Shown here: positions 24,201 through 36,913 of the stretch, one piece after another | Layout: every line of letters begins with the position of its first letter | Position numbering within the stretch: position 1 is the stretch's first letter | Source of the DNA: Nymphaea colorata | Taxonomy: Eukaryota; Streptophyta; Magnoliopsida; Nymphaeales; Nymphaeaceae | Assembly (NCBI RefSeq): GCF_008831285.2 | Contig: NC_045148.1 | Span: forward strand, 6,143,001-6,207,000 | Length of the DNA stretch: 64,000 bases | Direction: 5' to 3' | The notes under the pieces: generated by a model | What the model was told of the DNA's origin: nothing | Seen by the model: only the letters and a program-made list of their open reading frames with translations | Database searches by the model: none | Made by a program: the position numbers and the translations under genes

Positions 24201-24379
24201 AAATGGGTCGAGCTGAGAGGTTTCTCATGTTCATCTTCATGCAACCTCTATTTGTCCAATTTGTGTTTTCTCTTGATTGGAAGAAGACTGGGAAATCCAA
24301 ACCGACCAGACATTTTCCCCAGTGCTCCTCCTCAGGACAATCCAATTTCCCATTTCGCATTTCGATAGCTAGGCTAAAC

Positions 24380-25719
24380 GATACCAAAGGTGCCATGTTT
24401 TCGATGACAATCTCTGTTTCGAATGAATACATTTTTGTTTTCATAGACTACCTGACACCACTGAATATCACAGTGCACGTACATAGAGACATCTGCTTAC
24501 AATCTTGAAAAGGATGGGAACAAATATTATTTTTCAGTTGTGAAAATGAGCTTTCTGCTCTCTATTTTGCTTTCTCATTGCTACATTTCTTGGCGTTCTT
24601 GTGTTGGATGTATATCTGCATGAAGAAGAGAAGGTCTATCTGTCAAGAGACGAGCATTACACATGACGATCATGACATGATGACCGTTGGCATGATGACC
24701 ATTGCCATGAGAGACGTGCATAACAATGGACACGCGATCTCCTCCATCAACACTTTCCACAATTTCCATTAACATGCGTAACTCCCTTACACATGGAAAT
24801 CATTGATAATGGAAAAAAATGATTGCCTATTATATAGTTACCATTCTCAATTTTGTAGACGTTAAAAATCAAGTGTATATATTATTTTGTAAGCTCTTTC
24901 AAATTAGTTAACAAATAAAATAAATCAAATATTTTTCATCGCAACTTTCGTTTCTTCTTGGTGCTCGACTTGTAAGTAACACTGTAAGATTCATGTGTTA
25001 ATGGTCACGTTGGTGGTGCGGAAAGTGCTCAATCTGGTAGGCAGAGCAGAAGACAAGCTGCCAATTCGCACAAGCGGGACTTCCAAGGGATGGGATGTCA
25101 TGTTTTATACCATCAGTTTGCTCACAGGAATCATGTTCTTTGCTCTGCTGGCTCTTATAGGACCAAGGTGTTAATTTGCGAAGCCTTTTTTTTGCAAGAG
25201 AAAGAGAAACAACTTCTAATGGTGGTCATCCCCATGCAAATCATGATGAATATCACCATGATTGCAGTCAAGGAGTTTAGTCCTTCAGAAGAGGGCTCGG
25301 AGGCATGGAGCATAGTGTTTGTTCTATATGATATCCTTTGTTGTGTGCTCATCGTTCTCCCAATCATGGGATCAATTAGATTGCTTCAGGAAGCGAGTCA
25401 AACGTATGGGAAGGCCGCTAGATCCCTTCTGAAGTTCTAGCTATTCAGATATTCGTACTTGATTTGGATAGGCTACATATATTAACGGGGTTCATTCTTT
25501 CTACGATGATCGATGTTGTTCCTGTTAGATATTCATGGACCTGCGAATTACTGAAGGAGATTGTTATAGCCATGTTTTATATTTTCACAGTGTAGCTTCA
25601 GGCCGGTGCCAGAAAACCCTTATGTTATGATTGACGATGAAGAGGATATTGACTGCAATGACGATATTGCTTCTACTGCTATTGAAGAAATAGAACTGTA
25701 TGAGGTCCTCTTTTCCTAG
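24380..25719 (+). pseudogene. Broken CAND/lung seven-transmembrane receptor-like gene
   Basis: Fragments in several frames line up in order with plant CAND2/7-type (lung-7TM/GOST) receptors: NEYIFVFIDYLTPLNITV, then YNLEKDGNKYYFS, then LSALYFAFSLLHFLAFLCWM, then RAEDKLPIRTSGTSKGWDVM leading into a membrane segment, LLALIG, then QEKEKQLLMVVIPMQIM, DILCCVLIVLPIMGSIRLL, SQTYGKAARSLLKF, LFRYSYLIWIGYIY, KEIVIAMFYIF and finally FRPVPENPYVMIDDEED with an acidic tail ending at TAG 25717-25719. Stop codons occur after PRC (25171-25173), after LLKF (25438-25440) and after GYIY, with frameshifts near 24505, 25190 and in the last membrane helix. The product cannot be made intact. The upstream limit is uncertain; the open frame from 24203 may include part of the extracellular domain. 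Confidence 0.85.
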
Positions 25720-26137
25720 TCTCAAATTTCAATCACATGATTTCTTGAAGTCCTTGTTTATTATGTATTTTTAAGTATTATAACATAGTTTAGAAGTCCA
25801 GGGGCAAAGCTAGATGTCAAGAAATTAAAAGCATTAGATAGAAGTTGGATGTCCATAAGTTAAGTAGAAGATTGTACAGCCTTCATACAAGAAGCAATAT
25901 CCTCTGCATGCCTGAAGACTCAGTATGAGCCCAACAACAGTACAGTTTTCTTGCTTGTTCTGTGATCTAAAGGCAACAAATAATAATAAGGCTATCTAGT
26001 CTTTAGAACTGTTTTAAAGATTATCTTCATACAATACGGTTTGGAAGCTGCACTTTTGATCTTTCCAAAACAATGTAATTATTTGGGTGGAGGTCTTCCA
26101 CCTATGTTTTTATTTTACCATCTACCTAATAGTCTTA
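25720..26137. other. Spacer between receptor pseudogene and duplicated segment
   Basis: AT-rich DNA with no ORF, element end or repeat that I recognise. Confidence 0.5.
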
Positions 26138-26500
26138 CACTACAAAAAAACCCATTTTTGATGGCGCAGAATAAACATCAATATCACTCGATAATGCGTC
26201 AGTAAAATTTTTGTTGACCCAAAATCATGCGTCAACAAAAACATCGTTGTTGAAACCTTTACTGACTTTTGAAACACGTCAGTAAATCAAGTATCACTAC
26301 TGACACTTTCGTGTTAGGAAATCCAGTCAAAAGAGTATTAGAAAAACATTTATACTGATGTTTACTTTCGTTAGTAAATCTCATCACTCGAGCTTAAACT
26401 GACATCATTCAAGCAACAGTAAATCATTTTTTCACTAACGTTAGGCCTTCATTTGAACATGTTCATTTTGTACTAACATCTTCTTAGCATCAGTAAATAT
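26138..26500 (+). mobile_element. CACTA-type transposon terminus (right copy)
   Basis: Starts CACTACAAAAAAACCC after TTA, followed by subterminal GCGTCAGTAAA / ACGTCAGTAAATC repeats, and matches the terminus at 6648 in order and content. The other end of the element was not found. Confidence 0.65.
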
Positions 26501-27195
26501 CTGTTTTAATTTTTTACTAATATGTTGTATGTTACATAATTCCACTACATAGAAAGATGTCAATTCTTAACTATAATATTAATACACTTAGACAAGTGAA
26601 GGAAAATGTGATCCACAAGTTCTTTCGTAATAAGGTGTCCACCCACTTACATCTAATGATTCAGCAACAAACATTCACTGGTTGGATCAAACATGTTATT
26701 GAATGACAAGCATTCACTGGGAAGGCCAATAGGTTCTGCTGCAAGGAAAGACACACTAGATTTCGAGGTTGCACTAGAATGGTGCCATTGAGCGAGGATG
26801 CATGAAGTGAACCCACAATACTGTAACAGATGCATGCCATTTTGATGTTTAGAAAATCAAAATGAAAAGAATGTAGGAAAAGATTGTGGTAGCCAAAGAA
26901 CAAACCTCGTAGCTATACCAGTTCAATCATGTTTCTTCATTAACGTTGCCCTTGATCTAGCATTAAGAGCCTGCATGAGAAGAAATGAGTTGCATAAGTA
27001 ACATGATTAATAAGTTCACTGACAAGATACGATACAAAGTGTAGAATATTATTGTAATATGAGGGCATTTCACTTTAAGCCATAAAAAATCATATAAACT
27101 AAACTTGCTTAGGAATCCAAAAACATACATATGTATATATAAAATGAGTTTACAAGTTGCCACTAGACAAGTTCAGCGCCATGTATTCCCTTGTC

Positions 27196-27223
<28 letters not shown>
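27196..27223. repeat. (TA)14 microsatellite
   Basis: Pure AT dinucleotide tract at the start of the ~1 kb segment that is present only in the right arm. Confidence 0.9.
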
Positions 27224-27228
<5 letters not shown>

Positions 27229-28378
27229 GGTACATATATGCCACCATGACCAAGATTTTGATTGTAGCATCTTATGTTGCATGACCAAATGTCCTCATAG
27301 AAGCCACATGTCAACTAGAATTTGCAGAAAAGCACTTCCACAATAATATACAGAAGAAGCATTCATTAGGAAGATAGCAAAATATAGTTCAACTTAAAAG
27401 AAAAGTAACATGAACAACAATACAAGAGTTCGTTCATAATCAACTATCCGTTCAACTCAATCATCACAGTTAACTAGTGAAAGACACTCCATGAGTACAC
27501 GCAGCAAATTTACATTGTACGTGAAAGTTTAGTTTCACACTTCAGTTTTCATAGTAAGAAATCCAAAAAAGAAAGATCCTAATGCAAGCGAGTCAAATGA
27601 GGGGTTGGAAAGGAAACATATGTCACAAAACTAAAATTATTTAAAAGAATAAAAAAACTTAAGCATGCAAATTGTGTACAACTTAACTGAGTAAACTGAT
27701 GTCAAGCAAATCAACCTTTGATAATAGGAAGATACATTGGACTTGGTTTCTCCAAAATAACGCAAAAGCTTATATCCGACTCTAATATTTTACTATATCC
27801 AAATTAATTGACATCCCTTAGTTAAGTGTTTCGTGATTTTTTTAATCAATGCTAAAAAGTTGGGTCAAATAAGTTTCGGTGTCGCTACAAAGGCGGATGT
27901 ACTGCTTATATACTTTCTTAGAGGGCAAGATGGCATTTCCAATAGATAGTTTAGCACTTGTAGATCCTGAAATACATAGTGGGATATAATCTGCAAACAA
28001 CCATGAAATGCTTAGTTATATTTTTAGCAATAAACAAAAGGTGTCTGCATTGTTTTTATTGTCGCTTAACGTTTGTTCTTTCCAATCTCAGTAAATCTTT
28101 TCAATACTGCCAAGTTGTGTAATAGACAAATTGAATTATTATACATTAATTTCGCGTCGTGATGGCCCTGCTCAACGCGGAATTAAAATAATCGAAGAAT
28201 ATAATGATTGGCACGCAGTGGCTTTCCCGTGGAGGCTTCAAATTAATTACGTGCATCCATGAAACATTGACCATAGATAATTAGTTTCATTGACATTGGA
28301 GTAAGATATATTTATCATACATATTGTCTATATAAAATAATCAACAAATTCAAATTACTTGTACAGGTGCTACTAGTC

Positions 28379-28838
28379 TATGTCACCTGTGTGCGGGGTG
28401 CGGGTGCCGGTGCCGGTGCGGCACATCTCAAAAAAATTAGGTGCGGCGGTGCGGTGAAGATATTTTATTAATATTAATAATATTATTATTATTATTATTA
28501 ATTTTTTGTAGAAATTAAATAACACAATTAAAATTATACATTTTATGGTAGTGGAAAAAAATCAAAAAAGAAATGTTTGAAAAAAAAACAAACAGATTGT
28601 TTTATCAAAACCACCATTCTTTAGTCATGTATCGTTTTTTTTTAAAGAGAAAAGAGAACATATAATATATCTATAGATGTATTCAACTTAAATGTAATGG
28701 CTGACGGGTGAGAATGGTGGATTTGATTTTATGGATTTTGGATCTGGTTTTTTTTCAAAATCAGATGTGCGGTTTGGGTGCAAGCTCAACGGGTGCTGAT
28801 TGGGTGCGCGAGCTCACCTGAAACGCACCCAGGTGACT
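28379..28838. mobile_element. 460 bp MITE with TIRs and target-site duplication
   Basis: Left end TGTCACCTGTGTGCG and reverse complement of the right end AGTCACCTGGGTGCG form ~15 bp terminal inverted repeats. The element is bracketed by GTGCTACTAGTC at 28367-28378 and 28839-28850. The sister arm at about 7857-7868 has a single ATGCTACTCGTC with no insertion, which is an empty-site control. Ends are GC-rich (GGTGCGGGTGCC-type repeats) and the middle is AT-rich without an ORF. The repeated flank length is compatible with a Mutator-like (9-11 bp) or hAT (8 bp) element once chance matches are allowed; class not settled. Confidence 0.85.
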
Positions 28839-29193
28839 GTGCTACTAGTCATCGACTTTCACGATATGGACGATGACCATTTCATTGTTATGGTGGGTGA
28901 CGTGGACGCTACACCACGTTAATAATTTCACAGGAAATGCCACTTTTAACTTGGGCACGGTAGATGATTAGATGTTTATGTATAACGAACAATTTCAGCC
29001 TTTTAAAATTAATGATTAAGAAAAAATAATAATGAGAAAAAGGTGATCAACAATCTTGTCATCTAAGGATCCATCATTTTTTTTTGTTTGTTTGTCACTC
29101 AACTGCAGATGTGTAAAAGCTAAATGGCTCAAATTGTTTCATATCAATCTAATATTTACTTGGGCAGTTATCTTTTTCTCTCTTTACTATATA

Positions 29194-29288
29194 CACCTTT
29201 CTCTTATATAATTGAATTGTGACCCTAACTTTTCAAAGTACCACCTTTCTCTTATATAATTGAATTGTGATTCTAACTTTTCAAAGTT
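29194..29288. repeat. Tandem 2 x 48 bp duplication upstream of copy 3
   Basis: CACCTTTCTCTTATATAATT begins at 29194 and again at 29242. Both units run through AACTTTTCAAAGT, with two substitutions in the middle (GACCCTAAC against GATTCTAAC). Confidence 0.85.
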
Positions 29289-29488
29289 ACCTAGCTGTTT
29301 AATGAAGACCATTTCATCCACTATGATGGATGGTTTTTAAAAAATTTAAAAATATAATAAACATTTTAGTTATCTAATATTTACCCATTTTTTTTCATGT
29401 TTTTACTTAACCATTCATTTGCTTTATATGAACGACTTAATTAAATGGTTGGATTTATTTAAATAACCAAAGTCATCATCCATTCATG

Positions 29489-29629
<141 letters not shown>

Positions 29630-29772
29630 GACTAAAAAAATAAATAAATAAATAAACAGATAATTGTGCATGTCAGATTAGAAAAGTCTGAATCACAAAA
29701 TCACGACGTTCACGACTTCACGGGAGAGACGAGAAAACGCATAAGGCTTTGGAGGGTCGGAAGGAAGTTCCA

Positions 29773-30921
29773 ATGGCTAATAGCGTTTTGTCTCCCTTGC
29801 TGTTTGTAGCTGTGTTTGCTCTGCCATTCCTGCAATTAGGCTCATCTGATCCTATCCACCACGTTCAGAGCTTTCGTGTGGAAACGCTGCTACCAAATCC
29901 AATCTGCATGCCATTCAAAGGTAGGATCCTTCTCTCCTACGTCCCTCCGCTCTCTTCCTTCTTAACCAGAAAGACGGAAATTTTTGCAGCAAGTCGGATA
30001 TCTATCGATCACCACATCAAGCCCAAGTTTTTAGAAAGAGAGAGAGATCGAACCGATCTTGATTTTGCCTAGTTGATTGTTTCCTTGCATGATCATAGGC
30101 ACGAATACCTTTACACAATGCAAATTTCCTTCTCGCCTATTCTTTGATGGGAAAAATATGTGGCCATCTTTCTCAGCACAAAGAAGATCACACGCCATGT
30201 TATTTTTTCTTTGCTTGCGTTGTAGAATTGCTTGAATGCGTGAAAATCCCAGAACCGTTCAGAAAAGTCAGCATCAGTCAATTGCTTTTCAAATGGGCTT
30301 AGGAGGGATCTGGAGACATGCATGTCCTTCCACAGTTGGCCTCAAGACTCCAGACTGCAATTATCATCTTTAGCCTAAAGTTTTCAAAACAGGAATGAAC
30401 TCCAGAATTTCGAAATTTAGCATTTCCTGTGATGGAATAACCTGCAAGCACAAGCAGCAGCTGCTAAAATATGCCTTTGCAACAGTTGGGCTGGACAGTG
30501 AATCGATTCGTTAATCTGCACCTTCCATAGGAAGAGGCTTCGTAATTATGGGCTGCCATATATGTTAATTATTTCAATATTTTGAATGACTGTAAGCGGC
30601 TTTTCGGTGGACCTGAATCGTTAGAAGGATTTGCTAATTACATATTCATTCAACATAACAAAAAAATGCTTATATTCGACTTTATTGAGAGAGAAACTTT
30701 AAGCATTAATTTCGTCATTAGAATTTTCTAACACCTTAGCCACCGGTCTTTTCAGTGCCTGTCTGAAAGCAAAAGTGCAGTTCATGTCTATTAAAAGACA
30801 AAAACTGCTTAAAGTAGTCCAAAATAATCACGTATAAGCAGTACGTAGATCAACCCAAAAGACAAAAACTGCTGCTACGCTTCTAACGGCAGAGGCCTAT
30901 TAAAAGAACTAACTGTTGATC

Positions 30922-30994
<73 letters not shown>

Positions 30995-33527
30995 GGGAAT
31001 TGAAATCAGCCTGCAACCTATATGGCCGGGTGAATATATTTTCATTTTGTGTCACTAAAAACCATCATGCATTTATGATGGCCCATTGCTTGACCAAGGT
31101 TTGTAGCAGGGGAATGTACCTTTTATGATTGTTTTTAGTGATACAATGATCACAGAGGTAGCCAGCAGATTGTAATTTTCTTATATATAAATATATACAA
31201 CACTGTCATCTCAACTTGATCCATCAGACATGAAAACTTTGAAGAAATAAAACTCCAGCAGCGCTAATAAGATAGGACAGTACTGCTTAACTAAAGCAGT
31301 CTACCATGTCAATAAATATACGGGAGCTCTTAATTTGTTTTGTTCTGCATGTGTGTATGGTAGGTTCGAGCAGCATTCAAGGAAAGTCAGTGGCCCAAGT
31401 GGTCAGTCGGTTCGGACCTTGTTCTCCCTTCGCGGGCACCAGTACCGAACGGAATTTCACCCAACAGCTCCACCACGACAGGGCTCGGACCAGGTGGATC
31501 CACTCGAGGATGCTGCTGGACAGCAGCAACCAGAACGATACAACCCTTCCGGCCACTTCCGGCGTAGCGTTAGGTGCTCTGGAGTTCATAGTAAAGATAG
31601 GACTGGGCACGCCCAAAGAGGACTTCCTGGTAATGTTCGACACGGGAAGTGACGTGACATGGGTGCAGTGCGAGCCCTGCCCAAGCTCCTGCCACCCTCA
31701 AGAAGGACCAAGGTTCAATCCCTCTGCCTCCGCCACATTCCAGTACTTCCCCTGCAATTCAAGCCAATGCCGGGAGCTTAGGAACGAAGGAAATCAAACA
31801 GCATGCGACGGATCAATTAGGTGTGCGTATGAGGTAAGGTATGATCCACGCCTTCAGCCCCCCATATCAGGTGCTATATTTCTGTGTTGAAGTTAGATTT
31901 TTTTTTTTTTAAATGCTAAGCTAGATTTTTTTTTTTTAAATGCTAAGCTAGATTTTTTTTTTTTTAAAGAGAACAATATTTTTTAAAATTTCTAGGGCTC
32001 AAATTAAAAACTTCTTAAATTTAAGAGTAAATTTTGTTTCTGTCAAAATCTAAGGAGGGTGGGAACAATATTTTAAAAAAATCTGAACAATATTTAAAAA
32101 TAAATTTAAAAAATCATTTATTCTATATCAAAATTTTGTAAAGTTATATTTTAATTCCTGTTAAAATTTTAAAACTACAATTTAACCAGGAAAAATTACT
32201 GGCTCCACCCCTCACCTAACAGCGAAGCAAATAGATTCAAGCCACCATGACAAAGCTGATGCCGTTTGAATGTTGAACTGGATATGATTAAATAAAATTT
32301 AGGAAACCCTCTCGTAATATACAGTACTAGACACAATAACTAAATATGTAATACTAATACATTTTTATTAATAACACATCGTTTCTTCTTGAATTTAATA
32401 AGTTCACCTTACTCAGTCTTAATGGGATTAATCAAGGGATGTAATTATATCCAATTTAGATATGATTCACTAGGAACCATTATGCAAAAACTGGATATAA
32501 AAAAGAAAAATCTCCAATTAAGAAATCAAAAATGGATTTGAATGTAAGAAATGACATCTGTCTAGGTGAGGATTAAGATATGCGTAAACATCAGATTTAA
32601 ATCCAACTAGAATTGTGAGATAGAAATTCAGAATCTGCCCTCGATTTCTAAATCGTTATCATGCTGCTCATGAAGCTCTAAAGTAAATGCAGAGATGGAC
32701 ACGATTGACTCTTTCACTAACGATGGTTATCGAATTTGGTGCTGTTTGTGGACCACGTCCGTCTTTGCAGGTACGGGGATGGCACGGTACACTCAAGCGG
32801 TCATCTCGGACGGGACACCTTGACGCTGACGAGCAGCGACGTGTTTGGCAACTTCCCCTTTGGCTGTGGCCTGGAGCAGGTAGGCAATTTCGGAAGAGAA
32901 GCAGGGCTGCTGGGACTGGGACGGAACAAGCTGTCCCTCGTGTCCATGACGGCCAAGTACTACGACAGCGTCTTCTCCTACTGCCTTCCATCCTCCAGCT
33001 CAACCGGGTTCTTGACATTCGGACCTGATCCAGGGTCCGAATCCGCTTCATTTACAAGGCTGCTCACTGTTCCCCAAGTACCAACCTTCTACCTTGTGTC
33101 GTTGATAGGCATCAGCGTGGAAGGGAAGCCCCTGAACATGTCTTCTTCCGGAGGCATGATCCTGGACTCAGGCACCTCCTTCACCCTTCTGCCGGATCCA
33201 GTGTACGCTGCACTGAAGTCGGCGTTTGGTTCCCACATGTCCGCGTACAGTTCTGTTCCGGGAACCCACGGCCTGGACACCTGTTATGACTTTTCAGGGC
33301 ACACGGATATCTTGATCCCCAGGGTCACGTTTCACTTCGACGGAGGAACGGATTTGGATCTCCAAGCCGACGCTATCATGATCGGTGCCAGCATGAGCGA
33401 GGTTTGCTTGGCCTTTGTTCCGCACGAGCAGCTGGGGATCTTAGGGGGTTGGCAGCAGAAGAGGACGCAGATCATTTACGACCTAGCTGGGTCTAGAATA
33501 GGATTGGTACCCGGAGCATGCAGTTAA
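29773..33527 (+). CDS. Nucellin-like aspartic protease, copy 3 (complete)
   Basis: Exons 29773-29920, 31364-31838 and 32771-33527 give 459 aa with the same intron phases (1, 2) as copy 2. Residues 1 to about 24 form a signal peptide (LLFVAVFALPFLQL core). Prodomain motif VSRFGPCSPF, first catalytic motif DTGSDVTWVQC (D142), flap-region YGDGT, second catalytic motif LDSGTSFTLLP (D340) and the family cysteines are all present. It ends VPGACS, TAA TAG. The exon 2 donor is AAG|GTATGA rather than the GTACGA of copies 1 and 2. Copy-specific replacements include GISVEGKP (G to E) and RSSGHLGRD-region changes (HLGRD for HFGRD). Exons 1 and 2 have the same lengths as copy 2. Predicted secreted endopeptidase by family; its substrate is unknown. 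Confidence 0.92.
29921..31363 (+). other. Intron 1 of aspartic protease copy 3, with microsatellite
   Basis: Contains a (TA)n(GA)n tract at 30925-30994 that is missing from intron 1 of copy 2. The rest largely matches copy 2 at both ends. The ORFs at 30111-30323 (-) and 30916-31128 (+) are not genes. Confidence 0.7.
31886..31972 (+). repeat. Three tandem T-rich ~29 bp units in copy 3 intron 2
   Basis: AAGCTAGA (or AAGTTAGA) followed by T12-14 and AAATGCT is repeated three times. The corresponding place in copy 1 intron 2 (about 720-750) has one diverged unit. Copy 2 lacks it. Confidence 0.8.
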
Positions 33528-34630
33528 TAGTTTAGGTGGAAGCTTTTACTTTATTTTCTTCTGGGCAGTGTGAGTTTTATAAATCTAAAAAAAAATATTG
33601 AGGTGGATTGATCGAACACTAAAACTATTGTTGCATTAACATACTTCAATTTTTAGGAAAAATATATAAAATATTCATGAAGTGTCTTTACTGCGAAACT
33701 ACTTGTAAATGTTTGCTTTTTATTCATTTGTATTGTTCATACCCACATTACGGATTTCTCAATGAAACTATGTGTCTTATTGTGCTTTACTGCTTTTCAA
33801 AAGAGGAAATTTAGTTGAATCAACTAGGTTGCTGATTTCGTGGTTTAGATGAGATTAGTTATGCATATATAGGCAATGGAAAAAATATTTTTCTATAAAC
33901 ATCACATGTAGGAGAATTATAACAGAATTAGTTCAAATAAATTAAAACTTAAGTTATTTTTTAAAAGCAAAAAATAAATAGTGTCAAGCATTGCACCCTT
34001 GAATTGACTCGTTAATCCAATCAATTTGCCATCGATTCAAGTTAAATTAATCAGTGAATTTAAGTCAAATAGAGACATATTTCATTTGAAGGTGATTATA
34101 TGCATAAGCATATGTACTTTTACTTTATGCACAAGTCCATGTGTACAACATGTACCCTTAGGAGTATAACATGTACCCTTAGAAGTAAGTTAGGAGTCCA
34201 ATGAAAGTGAGTTAGGGGCCCAATGAAAGTGGGTCAGGAGCACAAATATTGTGCACTAAGAGTCGTGCATGGTGTATGCCCATGCACATAACCACGTCTT
34301 TATTTCATATCAAAAAGTAATTTAGAGCACATTACTCTCTTTGTTTAGATGCATTTCAAACTGGGTTTCCTTAAAAGCACGTGTAAGCATCCATCTAGGT
34401 ACTAGACAAATATGAGGTACCCAACACGACTCATGCTTAGGCCCAAGCTTTAAAATTGAGCGTCGAGCCAAATAAATTATCGGGCTAAGCCAGGCGTGCC
34501 GGACTTTGCCAAATAACTTAATTTTTAATATTTCTTAAATATATAAAATTATTCTCTAGGATGTAAGGTAGATATACTCGTCCCAATATTATTCTCAGTT
34601 TAATATTATATTTTTTTGTTATACTCGTCT
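33528..34630. other. 3' flank of copy 3 and unassigned DNA
   Basis: 33528-33960 matches the 3' flank of copy 1 and in part copy 2. Farther on, 34143-34262 holds short imperfect tandem repeats: ATAACATGTACCCTTAG(G/A)AGT twice, then AGT(G)AGTTAGG(A/G)GxCCAATGAAA three times. No gene. Confidence 0.55.
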
Positions 34631-34639
34631 CAAAATTCT

Positions 34640-34890
34640 TGATTCATGCAAATGTTGTGTTGCTTCGAGAGGCTCCAAATAACCGTATGAAAGCAAATTC
34701 TCTAGCTTGTAGTCATCCTGCTTTTCTTTGCCTAAGAGGCCAATATCCTGTTTCCACAAATCTGCAAACAACTTTTGCTACCGCACATCTAAACAACACA
34801 AGATCAATCGCCTCTTCATCCTTCTTACATATTCCCTGCTTCCACCAATCTAGCGGCGGAAGTCGTCCACCCACCGGTATGTAAACAAAC
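34640..34890 (-). pseudogene. Possible zf-RVT (LINE reverse-transcriptase C-terminal) remnant
   Basis: On the minus strand two adjoining frames read TTSAARLVEAGNM, then CKKDEEAIDLVLFRC, then AVAKVVCRFVETGYW. This resembles the zinc-binding tail of plant non-LTR reverse transcriptases (T.xRL...G...C..C...EE..DHL...C..A..VW), with the His lost and a frameshift. Short and eroded, and no other LINE domain is nearby. Confidence 0.35.
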
Positions 34891-36827
34891 CATCTTGAAC
34901 GAGGGAGAGCTTCGTTCAGCCGGATCCAATCGCGTAGGGCTTAAACAATTTCTTCCGTTCTAACTTTGTGCCGGATTTCTTTCACGGCACCACTCTCAGC
35001 CGGTCTACCATCAAACGATAAAATGTCATATTTTCCTCCTAATTGAGGGTAGGCGGACAAAATTTGTTAAGTAGTGTCAGATTTTTCAAAATTTTTATAT
35101 AAAATAAGTAAAAATTTTTAAAATTTACATATAAATTTTTAAAAATAATTTTTTTGAGGTGGTAATAAAATTTAAAAATTTCTCAATAAAAAATCATAAC
35201 TTGTTGATAAAGTCGTCATATGCTATTAATGTCATAAACTGTGCCAATGATTTCAAGGCACTAAATTAAAAAAAAATGTAGTCCTCTTAAAATTGATGAA
35301 AGGGCACCAAATAAAGATAATTAGCTAAATATTTAAGGGGAAGTAATTCATAAATAAACAAAATAATTCGAGCCAAAGAAACCAATATATAAATATATAG
35401 GTTTTCTTAACTTTGTAATCAACTAACTGCCTGAGACATGATTACATGTGAATTCATTCTTATATAATATCAAATTAGTGATTTTTTTAATAACGAGTTT
35501 TTAAATTTTAAATATGCAATAACATCTGGTGGACGGCGGCATTGAACCCCATCGGCAAGGACAGCGTTTGATTATTCCAAAAACGCAAAATTAAGAGTCA
35601 ATGAAATCAGCAAAGTTGATAAAATATGCCTTCATTCAGTCTCTTCCACGTTGGGTTGTGTTAAAGAAATCTCTAATCGATGGGCTGTCATTGTGTTCAA
35701 GATGTCTAGAGAAGCCGCCACCTTTCGTTGCCCCTGGGTTCCGCCACTCGGTTGAACTCAGAACCGAGTTTTATCGGCAACCTGGCGGCCGGGGAGTCGT
35801 GAAACGCATGAAGTCTCGACTGTCTCTTCTTCCCCTTTGATTCGCTAGCTATTCCTTGGAGTTTTCTCTTTTCTGGGACTTTGGATCGTCTTCTCAATCG
35901 AGGCCGAAGCGGGCGTTCAGCGGCGGATACATCGCAGGATACCGATTTGTGTTTTTCTTTCAATTCTTCGGCAGGCGGTTTCTGTTTTTGAGATCTTTGA
36001 TTTCTAATTAAATAACGATGTGCGCGGTGCAAGATGCAAGGAATACATGTGGGTTTCTCAAAACTGAGAGTTTAAAATCATTGGAGTTCGCGTCAGCGCA
36101 TTCTTCCTCCGATTCGAGAGCTCTCCTGTGGACCTTAGGCTTAACAGATATCTTAATTAACTTCACGGTTGTGGAAATCATTTTTTTCTACAACCATGGA
36201 TTCAATCTACGCGACGTGTTATTTCAGGCAGAAACAAGATTTCATTTTGGGGCTCCGACCATTAATCTAATTAATTTTTGTTTTAGATTTTCATTATCTA
36301 CAATTTTCTAGTCAAGTGAAAGAAAATCTCATAATGTTTAATTGACATTTATTTTGCATTTTTGTTAATCAATGGCAATAAAATGAGGAGTTCAATTTCA
36401 AAGGCAAACTTTATGATTCTCTCCCTTTATGTCACAAGAACATGACCAAGTGGATGCGTCAGTCTTGAGTAAAACTCTTCATTCAAGTTCTTATGGAGGA
36501 TGGTAGCACATATGGGTATGCTAAAGAAGCATGGGCGTCTGATTACACTAGACTTGAAATCCAAAAATTGGGTGTGGATCTGATGTGGTATGCCTTTACT
36601 GATGTGATCAAAGATTCGTGGTGAAGTTCATAGTTCATAAGACCAAGGACCTTCGGTCCGACCTAAATCCCATACTTAAGATCCTTATTTTACTTTCTTG
36701 AGAAGATGAGAAGAAGGGAACTTATCTTAAATCCATGATTTTTAAATCCTAAGGACTTTAAATAAAGGTCCTTAATCTAATCAAACAATTCAATATTACC
36801 TTTCACTTATTAATATCCAAATAATTA

Positions 36828-36913
<86 letters not shown>

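Noticed and set aside
24163..24444. 93-codon minus-strand ORF over the receptor pseudogene's 5' end
   Set aside because: Not recognisable as any family by eye; the + strand fragments downstream fit CAND-type receptors in order, so the minus frame is probably a shadow.
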